From: Toxorhynchites rutilus septentrionalis
Lineage: Eukaryota; Arthropoda; Insecta; Diptera; Culicidae
DNA length: 64,000 bases
Assembly (NCBI RefSeq): GCF_029784135.1
Contig: NC_073744.1
Coordinates: 82,563,935-82,627,934, forward strand
Direction of reading: 5' to 3'
The notes beneath the pieces were generated by a model. The model ran no database searches, was not told where the DNA came from, and saw only the letters and a list, made by a program, of their open reading frames with translations. The number at the start of each line of letters is the position of its first letter. The stretch's first letter is position 1. The position numbers and the translations under genes are program-made. Below are positions 32,875 through 44,047 of this stretch, in pieces.

Positions 32875-35040
32875 GGGCGATTACACATTATCCGGTTTCT
32901 GCCGGACCGGTTTTAAAAAGCGCCGCTGGGTTTGGACGGAAAACCGAACAACAATGTGAAAGAGACCTCGCGCTACACAAAACCGTACATCTCTCACAAA
33001 CACATATTTGCATTTATTTATATGTGGATTTGACAGGTAAACATTGCTTCAAATATTCCGGTTACATGCAGCTGAGTGCAGACGGAAAACCTTAAACCCA
33101 CAGCTGCTGCGGCAACCACGAGCGTTCTCATATGTATGTTCCTTGGAAATCACATAAGGCCGAATGTTGGAGTGTAGCACACCATGAGCATGATCAAAGT
33201 GAGACCAGGCCTCACGGACATTACACACATCCTGCATCATAACGGCGTTCTTACCGTACCTATCGTGAATACTTCCGCCCCACTTCAGAATACGTTTAAA
33301 AAACTAACTTTAGTCCAGCTGCGGTTTATTCATTCATAGGCATAATTATTTCGTTTCCAAGCATACACGAATAGTATGATTTATTTCACACGCTCTGTTG
33401 CCACATAATTTTTCAACAGTCTCAGAAACACGGTTAGATAAAAGTGCAATTTGATGAACCAATAATAATAACATTCCGTTACAAGCCAGAGGCACTATTT
33501 ATTTATATGTATAATGTGTTCACTTCCTGTGATTATTTTGGAATTTACCTACAAGAGAATGTATACACATCCATTCATTCTAGAGTTTTTTTTTTTATTT
33601 CATTAATACAGTAAACAAATTACGAATAAAATAACATAATTCGTTCAAACACTATTCCATTGCTGCTTCCGCTGATCCTCGTCGAAGAACGAGCTCAACA
33701 TATACCGCAATTCCTCGAGCACGTAATCCTGGGGCATGGGCAGCTTCTCGAGCCCAATTCGCATCACAGCTATCAGTACGCGGATCCGGGGCAAAGAATG
33801 ACCGAATCAGATAAGCTGGAATTTCGTTCTGACAGAACCGATGCTTTGGCGTCGGGCATTGGAACATTTAGACCACAGAGCACATATCTGACTGTTTTGG
33901 CTGGAGTGCCTTGGTCTCGTCGTCGATCGCGTCGCCGGTCAGGTCAAACTGGAATGCCCAAAGAATATTAGACGAGAGAATTATTTTTAGTGTGTTCAAA
34001 TTAACAAAAACTAACCTTCTCATTCAGCTCGATAAAGCCGCTCGAAATCCGCCCCTCCATGAACCGATTGAAGATTTGTTTGACTTCCCCGAACTCGTTC
34101 AATAATTATTTCAGATAAGGGATGTTGCCTGTGAACAAAAAATAGAAGTCAATTAAATAACTCGATCTGCTTGTCAAAAGACACCACTCACCGTTAATAA
34201 CACAGTCCGTGGCAATATGCTAAATGATGACATCGTGCACCTGTGACCATTGCTTCTCTTTGAGCAGAAACTTGCATCACAGAATTAGTTCCACAACACT
34301 GGTAGTTGTTGAAGAAGTGAAATAAAAATTTCATATCACTTGCAAATTATCAACTGGTTTCAAAATCAACAAACAAACGTCAATAGTGCACACATACTAT
34401 TACATTAGACGAAAAATTGCCTGAATTGTACTAATACTAACAGACATGACAAACAACTGTCAATTCGCTTTCATGGCATGGAGCTTCGTGCTCCGCTTTT
34501 GGGAAATGATAGTGATAATGGATTTTCAGGTGCATTAAACACATATCTTAAAATAAAAACTATGAATGAAAATTAACTTCTTCTCATGAAATGTGTTCTT
34601 TATGTAATAAGGTAATACGTTCTTTTGCAAGTTGGGGAAACCTCCTGAACAATAATTATGATAATGATCGTATATTACAATGATGAGTTTTAGTTAAAAT
34701 ATCAAGAAAACTATACAAAAATGGTTAAGGAAGAATCAATACCACAGGTTCTGAGCAAGCAAATAATATGAAGTAAAAGTTTTCATTAAAAATTTAAACA
34801 ACTTAAAACTGTCTTGAGGTGTGATAATCTTATAGAGAATGATTTGCTTTCCCAAACCGATGTCTCCACCAGACGTCGACACTATTCTACGGTCATCGCG
34901 TATAATGCTTGTCCGGTCACCGGACATTGCAGTCGCTGTAGACGGCTGCATCACGGCGCCGTAAAAAGGTTGGTCCGATCGAAATTTGCCATTTGGGTTT
35001 CAAACCGGTCCGGTAGAAACCGGATAATGTGTAATCGGCC
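32875..35040. mobile_element. TIR DNA element, 2.17 kb, TSD TAA (Harbinger-like)
   Basis: GGGCGATTACACATTATCCG at the left end matches the reverse of CGGATAATGTGTAATCGGCC at the right, extending to about 40 bp (…TTTCTRCCGGACCGGTTT). TAA flanks both sides (32872-32874, 35041-35043), typical of PIF/Harbinger targets. It interrupts the transposase last exon after LKPLYP; removal continues the frame at NGHGISKMK. No Harbinger transposase or Myb gene recognised. The interior holds minus-strand exon-like sequence. Confidence 0.75.
33060..34954 (-). pseudogene. Unrecognised spliced-looking gene relic inside the TIR element
   Basis: Minus-strand blocks, in transcription order: 34954-34736 (MMQPSTATAMSGDRTS, ILYKIITPQDSFKLFKF); about 34300-34190 (KFLLKEKQWSQVHDVII, HIATDCVING, then a GTGAGT donor); 34132-34017 after a CAG acceptor (NEFGEVKQIFNRFMEGRI, SGFIELNEK, then a GTTAGT donor); about 33950-33900 (FDLTGDAIDDETKALQP); 33790-33648 (RIRVLIAVMRIGLEKLPMPQ, YMLSSFFDEDQRKQQW). 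A further block at 33290-33050 has DRYGKNAVMMQDV. Several stops interrupt it. I do not recognise the protein; it may be a captured host gene fragment. Confidence 0.4.
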
Positions 35041-35159
35041 TAACGGGCATGGTATTTCTAAAATGAAAGACACAGTGACATCATGTACCTCCTTAAATAC
35101 GTTCCTCCTGTACATAATGGATTCTATGAGAATTTACGAGTAGACGAAGACAGGGATAA

Positions 35160-35480
35160 TGCATTAATTGAATAAAATTAATTTCAACTTATTTCAATCA
35201 ATAACACGTAACACATAGTCATTTTATTCGAACAAAATATATGTTCTCGAGTGAAAAATTTACTGCAAAATAAATTGAAAAATAGTGTATATTAGTTGCC
35301 GAATATTGATATTATTTGCTGAATATTGATTTAAAATATTGAAAAAATGTGATGAAACACATTTTGTCTGCATAACTGTTCATTGATTGAAAAATATTCC
35401 AAAATTATTCAGTCATAGTGAACCAAGTCTTACAAAGTGCTCCATTGGTTCAGTCAGAGTGGACTATGTACATATAGCAT
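35160..35480. other. 3' flank of the transposon relic with inverted boxes
   Basis: CAGTCATAGTGAACCAAGT at 35407-35425 mirrors the box at 29847-29866, and TTGGTTCAGTCAGAGTGGAC follows at 35443-35462. These resemble subterminal repeats of the DDE-like element. Confidence 0.45.
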
Positions 35481-35656
35481 CCCAAATAACTGTCTGTTTT
35501 GAGCATAAAACGTGATGTTTTTTACAATTATATCACGTCACAGTATTGCCAGAGAGTAGCTAACATTTCTTAGAACTATATTGAACGAAAAAATTCAATG
35601 CTTAGAAATTTGCAGAGCACTAAACTTCAACTTTATTTTTCTCGAAATCATAAAAA

Positions 35657-36180
35657 TGTCACATGGTCCGGTCTGACTTAACACCGACCAAATTATCCTC
35701 GTGCAGAATTTATTGGGGTTTTCAAAACTGCCTTTTGATTTGCGGTGCGATGATTGTTTGTTGAATTATTCATCATCAAAGACGAAGGGGTGATTTTTCA
35801 TTCAAACTGAACTATCTCTGTGTGGGAAGGTCCTACAGGAACGTTATTTAAACCAAAAAAAGGTGATTGATGAGGTTAATTGGATTTGCTGTTGAGTTAG
35901 TTGGCAAAAAAATTTGTTAGTCCAGTATATTCTTGAAAAAATAAAGAAAAATAGATTTTTCGTTTCTTCCCGATATTGTTGCCCAGTACACCTACAAACA
36001 TCAAGATAAAAATATGTAGGAAAAATAGTCAAAGGTTTAAGAACCTGAAAGTTGTAGCTTCAAATTGATGCGTCTCCCATCGATACGCGTTTATTTTTCA
36101 CTAAGTTACAGCATGTCAAAAATCACATAAAATTTTCGTCTTCGCATTCTGTTCCTCTAATTTTTTTGTCGAGTGTATAT
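35657..36180 (+). repeat. Dispersed repeat family T, copy 3
   Basis: From GGTCCGGTCTGACTTAACAC to CTCTAATTTTTTTGTCGAGT; a near-complete plus-strand copy without internal insertion, useful as reference for copies 1 and 2. Its open frame on the minus strand (35844-36032) is non-coding and shared with the copy at 27190. Confidence 0.65.
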
Positions 36181-36861
36181 AGAGACTTCAAAACGATTGG
36201 GTTGTACATCACGAACATTTGTAATTTTATAATTCATAAATATCAAATTCGACATAGCCAAAGTAGCGCGTGAAATATTCGACATATTGCACATAGAACA
36301 ATTATCATTCCTCCAACACTAAATTCTGCCATCCCAACCCAAAAAAATTACTCCCTCAAACGACAATGAGTGAATGTTATGCGCTTGGGATGACTCCTTG
36401 CATTCTTGGAAAAATTCCTCCCAATTTTGCCTTTTCACCATATCAAGTCAAAGGTTTAAGAACACAAAGTCCTGGAAACAAACTTTCCAAGAATGTGTGA
36501 AAGCAAGAAATTACAACCACCACAATTTGCTCCTCAGCAAACTTGGAAAGTGCACTCATATATTTCGTTTCGAAGTAGGAGTCAAGCCGTCTGGTACCAA
36601 CTCTTTTTGACCCCGTCTGCTTGCAATTGGGAAAGATCCCCCCACTTTCGTGTCATATTTGAATTTGTATATTCCTTGTTTCGGTCGGGGTCTTCGGTGT
36701 AGAAAACTTCAGAAGTTTACATGTTCAGCCGATCGGCAGTTCGAGGCAGTGTATACTTCAGTTGTATACATAATGTTTGCATACTTCCAAACATTTGAAT
36801 ATTCGTACAATATAAATTAAAATAGAACTTTATTCAGCATATGTGTAATACCGCGATAGCA
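36181..36861. other. Unassigned spacer
   Basis: Two overlapping 70-codon frames at 36374-36702 have no motif. No RNA gene or repeat boundary recognised. Confidence 0.25.
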
Positions 36862-37497
36862 AGCAGAGTGCGACGTCAAAATTTTTGGATGAGTGAAATA
36901 TGATCACATGAAGATGGGATATACATCATTTTGAAGTTTCAATTTTCAAGTTATGGAATATTTTACGAACATATTTTCATCTGGGTGTGTGTAAATGCAG
37001 TGGACAAAAAATATCTGGAAGAAATAAAAAATCGATTTTTTTCTGTTTTTTTCAAACTTTTTGTGGACTGACAAAAGTTTTTGTTAACCATTAGTTAGTT
37101 AGCCGAGTTTTTTAGGTGTGGAGTGTTTGTATATGTGGGAATGCGAGAGTATTTGTGTGAATATCATCACTCCTTGCAATCGTCATACCCACAAACGTAT
37201 GAAAACGAGAGTTACGAATCGTTCATTTCGAGGGTACGCATAGCATTTTGTAGTTTTGCTACAGTTTACGATGAAGCGTTCCTCTGATTTACTCCAATCT
37301 TTGATCGGTCGGCTTGAAAGAACGGCTAAACGTATGTAACGTTCACTGGAGTCTCACTGGAGGAGTTCAAAGTTGAAGCTTCAAAATAATGTCAAGACAA
37401 TCTTCATGCGTTGATTTTTCACGAAGTTACAGCATTTCAAAAATCATCCAAACATATCGACCTTGCACTCTGCTCTTCTGATCTTTTTGTCGTGTGA
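36862..37497. mobile_element. Dispersed repeat family T, copy 4, with long inverted ends
   Basis: The left end (GCAGAGTGCGACGTC) is in minus orientation and the right end (TTGCACTCTGCTCTTCTGAT) in plus orientation, forming inverted termini of at least 100 bp. The middle (37205-37345) matches one arm of the hairpin at 27804-27945. This copy shows that the family is a TIR element. Confidence 0.55.
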
Positions 37498-39039
37498 AGA
37501 TGATAGGATCCCTCCTCGTGTTGAGCTGACCTCGCAATTATCAACACGTACAACGTGTCCCTACATTCTACCGGAAGTCAAACATAATAATCCATTACAA
37601 ACAAAGTACACGCGATATCATAAATGCTTTCATTTATAAGTATCATCACTAACAATATTAACCCCTTCCAATAACACACATCTATTCTGACTCACCAAGT
37701 CAAATAAGGTGTTAACATAAAATAGGAAGGAAGGTAGAAAAAGTTTCTACCTCTCAACTTTTCCAATTAGTAATTTATCGGCAGCTAAAGCCTTTGCGAG
37801 CAGTCATCACCATTAGTGCGTGTGTATTGCTTGTACATGACGGATCGGGAAAATAGACACAACCGAGACGAGGCGAGATGATACTTAATTGTTGGCTTTG
37901 TGAAACTTTTGATATTAACAAATTAACTGTTCAACTTCGGTACTTTTTCCGTATTGGGATTAAGTGGTTAGTTGGTTAGATGAAATGATAAGCTCAGACT
38001 TGGACTAGATGAGTTAGTCTATTTCAAGTGAAGGCTAATATGAATATTATATGTTCAGCATGGATTTTAATATACCTTTTTACATTGAAAATTAATTTGC
38101 ATATCAAATGCCTTCATCTACCAGTCAATTGTTTCTCTCTTGGGATATTTCTTCCATGATGCAATGCTTCGGAAAACTGTAACTGAAATATAGGTGAAAA
38201 CAATTTGTTTATCATTTGTTATTATGTATGAAGAAGAAATTCGGTTTTCGCGGAAATTGGAAATGAAACGCCACCGAGACATTCCAAAACAAAATACATG
38301 TATTTCATACTTGGGGTAATGAAAATCTACTGCATCTGAATGTAAAAAATTAATTTCTACAACATTTAGCTGAATAAAACAATGTACTAGATAATGTAAT
38401 AAGTTTTGGAAAGCAAAATCTAGAAAAAAATGGGTGATTTATATCTATTACATAACCGCAAGGTTGACGTGGGACTACCTTTGCCTTAGTTTGTTTGTGA
38501 TGATTAAATTATTGATTGAATGAAACAATTAAGGCACTAAGTAAGGCACCTTGATTTAGATGGCTGTGTTAGCGAACATATATAGGTGGGAGTAAATGTT
38601 TCTCCAACTAGCATGTACTTGTAAAGCCAATTTCCTTAGGCCCATTGATTTTGATGGAGATGATTGCTACCTTGAATCATTCGCCTCTAGTTTGTCTTCC
38701 AAATTTCCATAGCAACACACCTCCTCTGGATTCACTAACCAACAAGATACATTTTAAGTCATGCGACACTGAAACCATCAACGGGGTTTCGATTTAATTA
38801 AAGAAGAAGAAGAAAAAATGGGTGGGTTATATCTATGGTATAACCGCAAGGTTGACGTGGGGCTGCCATTGTCTTAGTCAGCATTTGTTTGCATTGTTGA
38901 AATTATTGATTGAATAAACAAATTTCGAATTCAATGGTATTCAACATATTTGCTTTATAAGTAAAGAGTTTGAACAATTGCCATTCATGCATTATAATAG
39001 ATTATTATCATTCGTTAAAAGTAAATTTGATGACCGCAG
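37498..39039. repeat. AT-rich spacer with a pair of ~115-bp direct repeats
   Basis: 38410-38540 and 38815-38930 share AAAATGGGTGRKTTATATCT, ATAACCGCAAGGTTGACGTG and TTATTGATTGAATRAA. 38610-38700 resembles pieces of the dispersed repeat of 39040-39595. No gene seen elsewhere. Confidence 0.45.
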
Positions 39040-39595
39040 TTTCGATTTTGACATACACGTCCTATGCATGTTGTTGAATCAATTGACGCTATCGCAGCAA
39101 ATGATTAACAGAATTTTGCCTAATCATTAAATAGTATGCGTAGAAATTTAATGAGCATACTTGTTATACTATAGAAGCTTTGAACTTGAAAGTTCATTCG
39201 TCTCTAGTATCTGAATAGATGATTTTCTCAAGCTCCTCAGTTTAGAAGTACGTGTTAGGGAAAAATATTCCGGTCTGCACAAAGACAAGCGAGTATCAAA
39301 GTACTCGCAAATTGCATATATTTACAAAGTGGATTCCTCCAGGCACATTGATTTTGAAGCCTGTATTGGGGAAACCGTAAATCGGGCCAATCAAAACGTA
39401 GTAGTCAGGGCGTTCAGATAACGCTTGACAGTTTACAGTTATTCAATTGTTTATCTCATGAAAAATAACATTTTATTCATTGTGATAGATGCGTAGAAAT
39501 ATTTCCAACCAATTTATTCAAACATCTTTCCGATTTATTAAGAAATGTTCGAGTTATAAGCAAAGAAATCTTGCAATTGAAAAGTGATGGGAAAA
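39040..39595. repeat. Dispersed repeat, copy B, abutting the satellite
   Basis: It matches 21440-22640 through GAACTTGAAAGTTCATTCG, TTGGGGAAACCGTAAATCGG, GGGCGTTCAGATAACGC and CATTGTGATAGATGCGTAG. Unlike copy A, its right end (39575-39660) runs directly into TAGTTTCTCTCGCTCGCTCG and the first minisatellite unit, so the satellite appears to have grown from the interior or edge of this element. Confidence 0.65.
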
Positions 39596-41690
39596 TAGTT
39601 TCTCTCGCTCGCTCGTTCAAGCATTATGTTCTATTCTCTCAATCACATTTCTTTTCTGCCACCAAACTGAACAGTGGTTTATAAACTATTGCCAGCTCGG
39701 AAATAAATTTAGTTGTAATTGCAATGTGATAGGAAAATAGCCTAAGAGCCTAAATACTATGCTCTCCTCTCCAAATCCCATTTCTTCTCTGCCACCGGAC
39801 TGAACAGTGGAAATCCCATTTCTTTTGTGCCACCGAACTGAACAGTGGCAATCCCATTTATTTTCTGCCACCGGACTGAACAGTGGCAATCCCATTTCTT
39901 TGCTGCCATCGGACTGAACAGTGGTTTATTAGCCGGTGCACGTTTAGAAATTAATTTAGTTGCAATTGCAATGTGATGAGAAAATAGCATAATAGCCTAA
40001 ATACTACGCTATTCTCTCCAAATCCCATTTATTTTCTGCCATAGAACCAAACAGTGGCAATCCCATTTCTCGGAAATAAATTTAGTTACAATTACACAGT
40101 GATAGGAAAATAGTTTCTCTCGGTCGTTCGCCTAAATACTATGTTCTTCTCTCTCAATCCCATTTCTTCTCTGCCACCGGACTGAACAGTGGCAATCCCA
40201 TTTATTTTCTGCCCCAGACTGAACAGTGGCAATCCCATTTATTTTCTGCCATCGGACTGAACAGAGGCAATCCCATTTCTTCTCTGCCATCGGACTGAAC
40301 AGTGGTTTATTAGCCGGTGTCTGCTAGGAAGTTAATTTAGTTGCAATTGCAATGTGATAGGAAAATAGTTTCTCTTCTCTGCCACCAGACTGAACAGTGG
40401 CAATCTCGTCTATTTTCTGCTACCGGACTGAACAGAGGCAATCCCATTTATTTTCTGCCATCGGGCTGAACAGAGGCAATCCCATTTCTTTTCTGCCATC
40501 GGACTGAACAGTGGTTTATTAACCGGTGCCCGCTCGGAAATTAATTTAGTTGCAATTGCAATGTGATAGGAAAATAGTTTCTCTCGCTCATTCGCCTAAA
40601 TACTATGTTCTTCTTTCAATCCCATTTCTTTTCTGCCATCGGACTGAACAGAGGCAATCCCATTTCTTTTCTGCCATCGGAATGAACAGTGGTTTATTAA
40701 CCGGTGCCCGCTCGGAAATTAATTTAGTTGCATTTGCAATGTGATAGGAAAATAGTTTCTCTCGCTCGCTCGCCTAAATACTATGTTCTTCTCTCTCAAT
40801 CCCATTTCTTCTCTGCCACCGGACTGAACAGTGGTTTATTAGCCGGTTCCCGCTCGGAATTAATTTAATAGCAAGTTTATCTCGCTCGCTCGCCTTAATA
40901 CTATGTTCTTCTCTCTCAATCCCATTTTTCTCTGCCACCGGACTGATTAGTGACAATCCCATTTATTTTCTGCCACCGGACTGAACAGAAGCAAACCCAT
41001 TTCTTTCCTGCCATCGGACTGAACAGAGGCAATCCCATTTCTTTTCTGCCAACGGACTGAACAGTGGTTTATTAACCGGTGCCCGCTCGGAAATTAATTT
41101 AGTTGCATTTGCAATGTGATAGGAAAATAGTTTCTCTCGCTCGCTCGCCTAAATACTATGTTCTTCTCTCTCAATCACATTTCTTCTCTGCCACCGGACT
41201 GAACAGTGGCAATCCCATTTATTTTCTGCCATCGGACTGAACAGAGGCAATCCCATTTCTTCTCTGCCACCGGACTGAACAGTGGCAATCCCATTTATTT
41301 TCTGCCACCGTACTGAACAGTGGCAATCCCATTTATTTTCTGCCACCGGACTGAACAGAGGCAATCCCATTTATTTCTGCCATCGGACTGAACAGGGGTT
41401 TATTAGACGGTGCCTGCTCGGAAATTAATTTAGTTCCAATTGCAATGTGATAGGAAAACAGTTTCTCTCGCTCGCTCGCCTATTTCTTCTCTGCCACCGG
41501 ACTGAACAGTGGCAAGCCCATTTCTTCTCTGCCACCGGCAATCCCATTTCTTTTCTGCCATCGGACTGAACAGAGGCAATCCCATTTCTTTTCTGCCGTC
41601 GGACTGAACAGCTTGGCAGGCAGCTTGGTTTTGATGGCTATGTTGGGGAAACCGTGCCAATCAAAACGGGGTTGTCAGGGCGTTTAGATA
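39596..41690. repeat. Minisatellite, ~38-bp units with composite spacers
   Basis: Units contain CCACCGGACTGAACAGTGGC and AATCCCATTTCTTTTCTGCC, singly or in runs of 2-5, separated by spacers with TTATTAGCCGGTGCCCGCTC, GGAAATTAATTTAGTTGCAA, TGTGATAGGAAAATAG and CTCGCTCGCTCGCCTAAATA. Units vary in sequence and order more than in the later array, as expected for the older edge of a satellite. No pentamer tract yet. Open frames here are repeat artefacts. Confidence 0.85.
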
Positions 41691-41699
41691 ACTATATTT

Positions 41700-42980
41700 T
41701 CTCTTCCAATCCCATTTCTTCTCTGCCACCGGACTGAACAGTGGCAATCCCATTTATTTTCTGCCACCGGACTGAGCAGAGGCAATCCCATTTTTTTTTC
41801 GGCAATCCCAACCCCAGCAATCGCATCGCATCGCATCGCATCGCATCGCATCGCATCGCATCGCATCGTATCGCATCGCATCGCATCGCATCGCATTCCC
41901 CAGGCAGCTTGGTTTTGATGGTTTAGTTGGGGAAACCGTGCCAATCAAAACGGGGTTGTTTTAACTATATTTTCTCTTTCAATCCCATTTCTTCTCTGCC
42001 ACCGGACTGAACAGTGGCAATCCCATTTATTTTCTGCCACCGTAATGAACAGTGGCAATCCCATTTATTTTCTGCCACCGGACTGATCAGAGGCAATCCC
42101 ATTTCTTTACCCATCGCATCGCTTCGCATCGCATCGCATCGCATCGCATCGCATCGCATCGCATCGCATCGCATCGCATCGCATCGCAGGCAGGCAGCTT
42201 GGTTTTGATGGCTATGTTGGGGAAACCGTGCCAATCAAAACGAGGTTGTCAGGGCGTTTAGATAACTATATTTTCTCTTTCAATCCCATTTCTTCTCTGC
42301 CACCGGACTGAACAGTGGCAATCCCATTTATTTTCTGCCACCGGACTGAGCAGAGGCAATCCCATTTTTTTTTCGGCAATCCCAACCCCAGCAATCGCAT
42401 CGCATCGCATCGCATCGCATCGCATCGCATCGCATCGCATCGCATCGTATCGCATCGCATCGCATCGCATCGCATCGCATTCCCCAGGCAGCTTGGTTTT
42501 GATGGTTTAGTTGGGGAAACCGTGCCAATCAAAACGGGGTTGTTTTAACTATATTTTCTCTTTCAATCCCATTTCTTCTCTGCCACCGGACTGAACAGTG
42601 ACAATCCCATTTATTTTCTGCCACCGTAATGAACAGTGGCAATCCCATTTATTTTCTGCCACCGGACTGATCAGAGGCAATCCCATTTCTTTACCCATCG
42701 CATCGCATCGCATCGCATCGCATCGCATCGCATCGCATCGCATCGCATCGCATCGCATCGCATCGCATCGCATCGCATCGCATCGCATCGCATCGCATCG
42801 CATCGCATCGCATCGCATCGCATCGCATCGCATCGCATCGCATCGCATCGCATCGCATCGCATCGCATCGCATCGCATCGCATCGCATCGCATCGCATCG
42901 CATCGCATCGCATCGCATCGCATCGCATCGCATCGCATCGCATCGCATCGCATCGCATTCCCCAGGCAGCTTGGTTTTAA
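41700..42980. repeat. Two tandem ~575-bp duplicates with four pentamer tracts
   Basis: 41700-42265 is duplicated at 42270-42980. Tracts 41820-41896 and 42394-42480 both carry an internal CGTATCG variant and so are homologous. Tract 42112-42188 (77 bp, with a GCTTCGC variant) corresponds to 42696-42958 (263 bp, perfect), so the second copy expanded more than threefold. Confidence 0.8.
42696..42958. repeat. (CATCG)n tract, 263 bp
   Basis: About 52 uninterrupted copies between TTTCTTTACC and TCCCCAGG; lacks the variant present in its shorter homologue. Confidence 0.9.
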
Positions 42981-44047
42981 TGGCTATGTTGGGGAAACCG
43001 TGTCAATCAAAACGGGGTTCTCTTTCAATCCCATTTCTTCTCTGCCACCGGACTGAACAGAGGCAATCCCATTTCTTCTCTGCCACCGGACTGAACAGTG
43101 GCAATCCCATTTATTTTCTGCCACCGTACTGAACAGTGGCAATCCCACTGAACAGGGGTTTATTAGCCGGTGCCTGCTCGGAAATTAATTTAGTTCCAAT
43201 TGCAATGTGATAGGAAAACAGTTTCTCTCGCTCGCTCGCCTATTTCTTCTCTGCCACCGGACTGAACAGTGGCAAGCCCATTTCTTCTCTGCCACCGGCA
43301 ATCCCATTTGTTTTCTGCCATCGGACTGAACAGAGGCAATTCCATTTCTTTTCTGCCGTCGGACTGAACAGCTTGGCAGGCAGCTTGGTTTTGATGGCTA
43401 TGTTGGGGAAACCGTGCCAATCAAAACGGGGTTGTTAGGGCGTTTAGATAACTATATTTTCTCTTTCAATCCCATTTCTTCTCTGCCACCGGACTGAACA
43501 GTGGCAATCCCATTCATTTCGCATCGCATCGCATCGCATCGCATCGCATCGCATCGGCAATCCCAACCCCAGAAATCGCATCGCATCGCATTCCCCAGGC
43601 AGCTTGGTTTTGATGGCTATGTTGGGGAAACCGTGCCAATCAAAACGGGGTTGTTAGGGCGTTTAGATAACTATATTTTCTCTTTCAATCCCATTTCTTC
43701 TCTGCCACCGGACTGAACAGTGGCAATCCCATTTATTTTCTGCCACCGTACTGAACAGAGGCAATCCCATTTATTTCTGCCATCGGACTGAACAGGGGTT
43801 TATTAGCCAGTGCCTGCTCGGAAATTAATTTAGTTCCAATTGCAATGTGATAGGAAAACAGTTTCTCTCGCTCGCTCGCCTAAATACTATGTTCTTCTCT
43901 TTCAATCCCATTTCTTCTCTGTCACCGGACTGAACAGAGGCAATCCCATTTATTTCTGCCATCGGACTGAACAGTGGTTTATTAGCCGGTGCCCGCTCGG
44001 AAATTAATTTAATAGCAATTGCAATGTGATAGGAGCACAGTTTCTCT

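Larger units (their letters stand above)
29930..35159 (+). pseudogene. DDE-like (DUF7869-like) transposase relic, copy 2, multi-exon
   Basis: The likely model has exons near 29930-30035 and 30075-30141, then 30210-30615, 30664-31815 and a last exon starting at 31913. Introns are 30142-30209, 30616-30663 and 31816-31912, all GT-AG. Features: RPKKREYADPSLWKKNQR, CKWRLNCSERISF, a CKMCGSL pair near 31050, FDLQKTFPLLKV (candidate first Asp), CWSDACGDQNRN (second) and HKFCVSGHSYLPNDRDFSQI. The last exon is split at 31979 by a solo LTR and at 32874 by a TIR element, ending with LLKYVPPVH and a stop at 35157-35159. In-frame stops at 31756 and 31789 and a frameshift in exon 30210 show it is dead. The catalytic role is inferred. 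Confidence 0.65.
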
